A DNA stretch of 9,520 nt from RYN-425 sp035542755 (GTDB lineage: Bacteria > Patescibacteriota > Saccharimonadia > Saccharimonadales > UBA10212), in the NCBI GenBank assembly GCA_035542755.1, contig DATKKU010000047.1, positions 1 through 9,520 of the forward strand, read 5' to 3'. A program made the translations under genes and the position numbers. The notes beneath the pieces are model-generated. The model saw only the letters and a program-made list of their open reading frames with translations, did no database searches and was not told where the DNA came from. Shown piece by piece: positions 6,349-9,520 of this stretch. Positions within the stretch are counted from its first letter, which is position 1. Every line of letters starts with the position of its first letter.

Positions 6349-7593
6349 TCAGTTCACAGAAGGACTTACTACGCTGGCTTGGTTTTTTTGCATCTGAAGA
6401 GCCTGCTCGTTAGTCAGGCGGGGCAAATTTATAAAGAAGGTGCTGCCCTTGCCCAGCTGACTCTCCACCCAGATTTGCCCTTTATATAGTTCAACAATCC
6501 GCTTACATATATATAAACCCAGGCCGGTGCCGCCTACGGTGCGGGTCGCCGAGCTATCAACCCGGTAAAATTTTTGAAACAAATGCGGGATGTCCTCGCT
6601 GGGGATGCCGGGCCCGGTATCCTGGACCTGAATTTGGATGGTCGTGGCGTCGCCGGTTAGCTTGACGACTACCGAGCCCTGCGGCGTGTACTTAATGGCG
6701 TTATCTATAATATTTTGAAAGACCTCGTTCATACGCGTGGGGTCAACAAAGGCATAGTAAAATGGCCGCACCACTTTGCCGCCGGCCACTTCTTTTTCGC
6801 TGCCGACCAGAAATTTGAGCTCCAGGTTGCCCTGCTTGGCATGAAATTCTTCGGCTTCTGTTACCTGCTCTATCAGCTCGCCCAGCTCTATAACCACCGG
6901 GTTGCTGGACAAGCGGCCATCGTCAGCCTTAGAGCTTGTCAGCAGGTCCTGGAACAGCTGCCCCAGGTGCTTAGTGGCCATTTGGGCCTTTTGTAGATAA
7001 TTTCTGGCGTTATCGTCAATCTTAGTAATTTTTGGGTTGAGAGTTAGCGACAGATAGCCTTCAATGGCGGCAATCGGCGTGCGCATCTCGTGACTGGCAG
7101 TGCTGATAAAGTCCGACCGCTGCTGCTCCTGAGCTTTCTCGTTACTGACATCGCGAAATACCGCTACGGCCGTCTCCGGCGGCTTTTCGGGCGTTTCTAC
7201 AACCGGCGACACCACGATAGATATGGCTATCTGGCGCCCGTTTTTAGAATTAATAACCGAATTGCTGTCGCGCACCGGCTTACCGTTGACCAGTGCTTGG
7301 GTAAAGGGGTGCTGCTCTGGCGGCAGCGCCGTCCCGCGGCTGTCAACCAGTGGCAAGACGGTTTTAAAGTTTTGGCCAACGGCTTCGGTTGCCGCCCAAC
7401 CGGTAATTGCGGCGGCGCCCTTGTTAAAGACGTGGATAGTACCTTCGCGGTCAAACATTACTACCCCGTCGTCTATGGCGCCGAGTATAAAATCAGAGCT
7501 GCTGCGGCTATCTTTTAGAAACTTGTTGCTAACAGTCAGGCCGCCGCCGCGCTGGCTGCTAGTCCCGGCCGGTGATTTCTTGAATAAGCCCAT
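6349..7593 (-). CDS. Soluble PAS-domain sensor histidine kinase, 414 aa
   Basis: Domains in order: a short basic N-terminus (1-30); a PAS domain (about 32-150, with FDREGTIHVFNKGAAAITGW and a closing FRDVSNEK); HisKA with the phospho-accepting His168 in FISTASHEMRTPIAAIEGY; and the HATPase domain with N-box FQNIIDNAIKYTP (Asn298), DTGPGIP (325-331), FQKFYRV (339-345) and GGTGLGLYICKRIVE (354-368). No transmembrane segment or signal peptide is present, so it should sense an internal cue, perhaps a ligand or redox state through PAS. The ligand cannot be read from the sequence. A 25-residue tail after the last strand is rich in Gln, Asn and Ser. It forms an operon with the response regulator downstream. 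The ATG at 7593 follows a clear promoter (7639-7667) with a leader of about 40 nt but no Shine-Dalgarno. Confidence 0.95.
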   Translation of the reverse strand: MGLFKKSPAGTSSQRGGGLTVSNKFLKDSRSSSDFILGAIDDGVVMFDREGTIHVFNKGAAAITGWAATEAVGQNFKTVLPLVDSRGTALPPEQHPFTQALVNGKPVRDSNSVINSKNGRQIAISIVVSPVVETPEKPPETAVAVFRDVSNEKAQEQQRSDFISTASHEMRTPIAAIEGYLSLTLNPKITKIDDNARNYLQKAQMATKHLGQLFQDLLTSSKADDGRLSSNPVVIELGELIEQVTEAEEFHAKQGNLELKFLVGSEKEVAGGKVVRPFYYAFVDPTRMNEVFQNIIDNAIKYTPQGSVVVKLTGDATTIQIQVQDTGPGIPSEDIPHLFQKFYRVDSSATRTVGGTGLGLYICKRIVELYKGQIWVESQLGKGSTFFINLPRLTNEQALQMQKNQASVVSPSVN

Positions 7594-7638
7594 CAGTTTC
7601 TAGTCTGTCCCACCATTTTTGATTTGTCTTATGCTTTT

Positions 7639-7667
7639 ATTATCTGTTTTATCAGAGGATATTTCAA
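7639..7667 (-). promoter_or_regulatory. Promoter of the kinase-regulator operon
   Basis: On the minus strand TTGAAA (7667-7662), a 17-base spacer and GATAAT (7644-7639), each 5 of 6 to consensus, predict a start near 7632, about 40 nt before the kinase ATG. It stands back to back with the plus-strand promoter, with 12 bases between the two -35 boxes. Confidence 0.72.
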
Positions 7668-7679
7668 CTCTAACCTCTT

Positions 7680-7708
7680 TTGACAAAAAACATGATTATC
7701 AGTATAAT
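7680..7708 (+). promoter_or_regulatory. Perfect-consensus promoter of the microprotein operon
   Basis: TTGACA (7680-7685), 17 bases and TATAAT (7703-7708) match the sigma70 consensus at every position, the strongest promoter in the window. Transcription should start near 7714-7716. The leader of about 70 nt before the first gene contains a minimal reading frame (ATG at 7716, five codons then TGA) and a small hairpin; neither has a known role. Confidence 0.9.
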
Positions 7709-7787
7709 ATATATAATGCTTAATCTTAGCTGATTAGGCAACGCATCTACGCCCGGAATCGGCTTCACTGTCGAGAAAGGATGGGTC

Positions 7788-7961
7788 ATGGTAGCAATAG
7801 GAGTAGCCTGTCTGGTGGTCGGGCTTGGGCAAGCGGCTGTCCTGGCGTGGGCAATCCGCGCTCGACCTCGTCCGACTCTCAATCTCGAGATGATCGCAGT
7901 CGTCCTGGTTGCGGTTCTGGAGATGCTGGCCATCGGCATCGTGGCACTGGCCGCCTCCTAG
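7788..7961 (+). CDS. Small two-helix membrane protein, 57 aa
   Basis: Not recognised by family. The ATG at 7788 has a good Shine-Dalgarno, AGAAAGG (7774-7780), at 7-base spacing. An ATG at 7781 in another frame touches that site and is rejected. Residues 2-23 (VAIGVACLVVGLGQAAVLAW) form one hydrophobic helix. A short basic loop IRARPRPTLNLE follows, then a second hydrophobic helix at 35-56. The positive loop between two helices predicts a hairpin in the membrane, probably with loop inside and both ends outside. Small phage holins and membrane toxins can have this shape, but shape alone does not show function. All nine Leu codons are CTN with no CTA, TTA or TTG, unlike the flanking genes. It is the first gene of a three-gene unit. 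Confidence 0.72.
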   Translation: MVAIGVACLVVGLGQAAVLAWAIRARPRPTLNLEMIAVVLVAVLEMLAIGIVALAAS

Positions 7962-7992
7962 GCTGTGTCGGTCTTTCGAAAAAGGAGTAAGT

Positions 7993-8157
7993 GTGCCTAG
8001 GAGACCGAGCGGCAAGAAAAGGCGCCTTCGCCCGGATACCGGCGACGGGTGCGCGAGTGCCAAGCTGTTCGACGGCGTATCCGAACGTTGCCGGCTGAAG
8101 CGCGATCACAAGGGCGACCACGTGGACATCTTCAACCGCAGCTGGAAGAACAGGTAG
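7993..8157 (+). CDS. Small basic C-C-H-H protein, 54 aa, possible zinc binder
   Basis: The GTG start at 7993 has the strong Shine-Dalgarno AAAGGAG (7981-7987) at 5-base spacing. The N-terminus is highly basic (PRRPSGKKRRLRP). A Cys20-x12-Cys33-x5-His39-x3-His43 array follows, in which the second half reads CRLKRDHKGDH, and then a Trp51 near the end. From memory, short proteins with C...C-x-L-x3-H-x-G-x-H ending are common among actinobacterial and actinophage hypotheticals (often CxLpaGHxGxH). That makes a small zinc finger, perhaps DNA- or RNA-binding, the best guess. It was not checked by search. The gene starts 31 nt after the membrane peptide gene and ends 22 nt before the Gly-rich peptide gene. 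Codons are G/C-ending and Arg is mostly CGN, unlike the nearby minus-strand genes. Confidence 0.72.
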   Translation: MPRRPSGKKRRLRPDTGDGCASAKLFDGVSERCRLKRDHKGDHVDIFNRSWKNR

Positions 8158-8179
8158 CCAACCAAAAAGGAGGTATCTC

Positions 8180-8260
8180 GTGTCTGATGGCGGCGGTGGT
8201 GGCGGTGGTGGAGGCCCTGAGCCTCCTGTCCCGCCCACTCCACCTGACGAGGGGCAGTAA
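8180..8260 (+). CDS. Gly9/Pro-rich micropeptide, 26 aa
   Basis: The GTG start at 8180 is preceded by AAAGGAGG (8166-8173) at 6-base spacing, the best ribosome binding site in the window. The peptide is Met-Ser-Asp, nine glycines, then PEPPVPPTPPDEGQ and a TAA stop. The glycine codons mix GGC, GGT and GGA, so this is not a simple DNA repeat that slipped. Net charge is acidic. There is no Cys, hydrophobic helix or signal peptide, so it does not look like a standard lantibiotic or toxin. The Shine-Dalgarno and position in the unit argue for translation, but the small size leaves doubt. It is the last gene before the terminator at 8268. Confidence 0.6.
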   Translation: MSDGGGGGGGGGPEPPVPPTPPDEGQ

Positions 8261-8267
8261 CTCCTCT

Positions 8268-8298
8268 GGGGGCGGCTTCGGCCGCCCCCTATTAATAT
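8268..8298 (+). terminator. GC-rich UUCG hairpin ending the microprotein operon
   Basis: A 9-bp perfect stem, GGGGGCGGC with GCCGCCCCC, closes a TTCG loop (C-UUCG-G on the plus strand) and is followed by TATTAATAT instead of a pure T run. It sits 7 bases after the last stop. On the minus strand the stem is followed by AGAGGAG, so it should not terminate the polymerase gene well from that side. Confidence 0.75.
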
Positions 8299-9520
8299 CT
8301 AAGAGCTGTTACACAGCAGTTCAAAATAACGTGTAGAGCCAAACGGGATTTTTTGTTTGACCAGGCCTTTGGCCGGCAAAGATGTAGCAAAAGTTATGGT
8401 AAACTCGCCAAACTGTTTATTAATTTGGTCGACGGCCTCGGTTAGCCATACCTCGCGGTTGACCTCTTCCAGCAAACTGATCTGCCCCATATTAGACGGC
8501 ACCAGGTTATAGCAGCTAACGCTCATCATCCTTACCCAGTCGTCACGCGGCCGGCGGTTAAACAGCAAAGATGCCCTAGTCAGCACGTCAGAGTTACTAA
8601 AAAACGGCTGGTTAAAGACCCGCCGCTCGTACCAGTGGTCGCCGTTAGCGTACATCAAATAGACAATCACGCCCCGAGCAGCCATATTCTTGTAACGCAG
8701 CTTCATGGCCGTAGTCTCGCATAAGTAGCTTAAGCGGGCCCGCAGCACCTCCTCGGAGGGCTGCCACTCGTCCATGACGTACTGGCGGCCAACGGTTTTG
8801 ACGGTGCTTTCATAATCATCAACTTCCCAGCCCCGCAGGCGTTGGTACCAATCCTCGCCGCAAACGCTTTTAAACACCCGCCTAGCTAGTAGGTCGCTGG
8901 GTGCGTCCAAAAACTGCAAGCAGGTGTAAATGCCGGCGGCGTTTAGCCGGGCCTCGTTGGCTCTGGCGATGCCGGTCAGGTCGGTTAGCTGCAGGCCGGA
9001 CAGTGTGGAGCGCAGGTTGCCAGCGTCTATAGTGTCCAGCCCGTCGGGTTTATTAAGTCCGGCAGCGGTTTTGGCCAGAAAACGGTTGGGCGCGATGCCC
9101 ACGTTGCAGGTCATATATTTACCAATATCGTCTTTGAGGCGGGCTTTGATTTCGTAGCCGATGGCCTGCAGCGAGCGGGTGTTGAGTTTGCCCGTGCCGG
9201 CAAAGTTGATAATGCCCTCGTCAATGCTCTTCATATGCACGTCCGGCGAGTAGCTTTTCATAATATTGACCAGCTTTTGGTAGACATAGTGGTACTTGGG
9301 CGGGTCGGTCTCTACCAAAATCAGGTCCGGGGCGTGCAGTCTAGCTTCCGAAAAGCCCATGCCAACTTTAACCCCTGCCCGCTTGGCCTCGTAGCTGGCG
9401 GCTACCACACAGGCGTTTTTAGTTTTGCGGTTAGTTACGCCCACCGGCCGGCCACGCAAACTCGGCCTGGCCTGCTGCTCAACCATGGCAAAGCAGCTAT
9501 TTAGGTCTATATGCATGACC
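8299..9520 (-). CDS. Y-family DNA polymerase (DinB/UmuC type), N-terminus at window edge
   Basis: A translesion polymerase that copies past damaged bases with low fidelity. Counting from the ATG at 9516, the motif HIDLNSCFAMVE supplies the first metal ligand Asp4 and the steric-gate Phe9. VVAASYEAKRAGVKVGM is the fingers region. SIDEG holds Asp99 and Glu100, and CNVGIAPNRFLAKTAAGLNKPDGL (about 138-161) is the conserved palm/thumb block. A helix-hairpin-helix region near LTGIARANEARLNAAGI follows, then a little-finger domain from about 240. QISLLEE near 347 resembles the QxxLF clamp-binding motif but is followed by about 55 more residues (INKQFGEFTITFATSLP), as in UmuC-like forms. DinB proteins usually have a few residues more before the first Asp, and the frame is open to base 9520, so the true start probably lies beyond the window. 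Its stop is 9 bases from the opposing terminator stem. Confidence 0.93.
   Translation of the reverse strand, partial: VMHIDLNSCFAMVEQQARPSLRGRPVGVTNRKTKNACVVAASYEAKRAGVKVGMGFSEARLHAPDLILVETDPPKYHYVYQKLVNIMKSYSPDVHMKSIDEGIINFAGTGKLNTRSLQAIGYEIKARLKDDIGKYMTCNVGIAPNRFLAKTAAGLNKPDGLDTIDAGNLRSTLSGLQLTDLTGIARANEARLNAAGIYTCLQFLDAPSDLLARRVFKSVCGEDWYQRLRGWEVDDYESTVKTVGRQYVMDEWQPSEEVLRARLSYLCETTAMKLRYKNMAARGVIVYLMYANGDHWYERRVFNQPFFSNSDVLTRASLLFNRRPRDDWVRMMSVSCYNLVPSNMGQISLLEEVNREVWLTEAVDQINKQFGEFTITFATSLPAKGLVKQKIPFGSTRYFELLCNSS

Noticed and set aside
7781..7990. Plus-strand 69-aa frame starting at 7781
   Set aside because: Its ATG touches the AGAAAGG site with no spacing and its product is low-complexity Ser/Arg/Gly. 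The frame starting at 7788 has correct spacing and two clean hydrophobic helices.
7879..8238. Minus-strand frame with a run of nine prolines (119 aa)
   Set aside because: It is the antisense of the Gly9 gene and its neighbours, with no promoter or ribosome site of its own; the plus-strand genes have both.

Overview
The window most resembles a small-genome bacterium of the Patescibacteria (Candidate Phyla Radiation) type, perhaps Saccharibacteria. This is inferred from gene style and was not tested by any search. The evidence is compact housekeeping genes, few Shine-Dalgarno sites ahead of them, near-leaderless starts, and a membrane-free PAS histidine kinase with a receiver-only partner. The code looks standard: TGA is a true stop for the kinase gene, and TAG and TAA are also used.

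Most genes lie on the minus strand. From left to right they are topA (topoisomerase I, cut by the left edge), dprA (ssDNA-binding competence and recombination protein, directly upstream of topA in the same transcription direction), pth (peptidyl-tRNA hydrolase), der (two-domain ribosome-assembly GTPase), a response regulator with its histidine kinase just upstream, and a Y-family DNA polymerase that runs to the right edge. Together they cover DNA topology, DNA uptake and repair, translation quality control, ribosome assembly and signalling.

Three plus-strand units break this pattern, and each begins at an excellent sigma70-type promoter. (1) At 2374-2874, a TTGACA-N17-TAAAAT promoter leads into about 465 nt with no plausible ORF. 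This stretch is rich in long helices and ends in a textbook intrinsic terminator, so it looks like a large structured non-coding RNA of unknown family. (2) At 3628-4041, a TTGACA-N17-TATAAC promoter drives an orphan 124-residue protein that starts almost at the transcription start. This promoter is physically interleaved with the opposing pth promoter. (3) At 7680-8298, a perfect TTGACA-N17-TATAAT promoter drives three tiny genes, each with a strong Shine-Dalgarno: a two-helix membrane peptide of 57 aa, a basic C-C-H-H protein of 54 aa, and a Gly9/Pro-rich peptide of 26 aa. The unit closes with a UUCG-capped GC hairpin. Its codon use and ribosome binding sites differ from the neighbours, which suggests acquisition, possibly from an actinobacterium or one of its phages.

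The structured RNA and the microprotein operon are the two most likely undescribed elements here.
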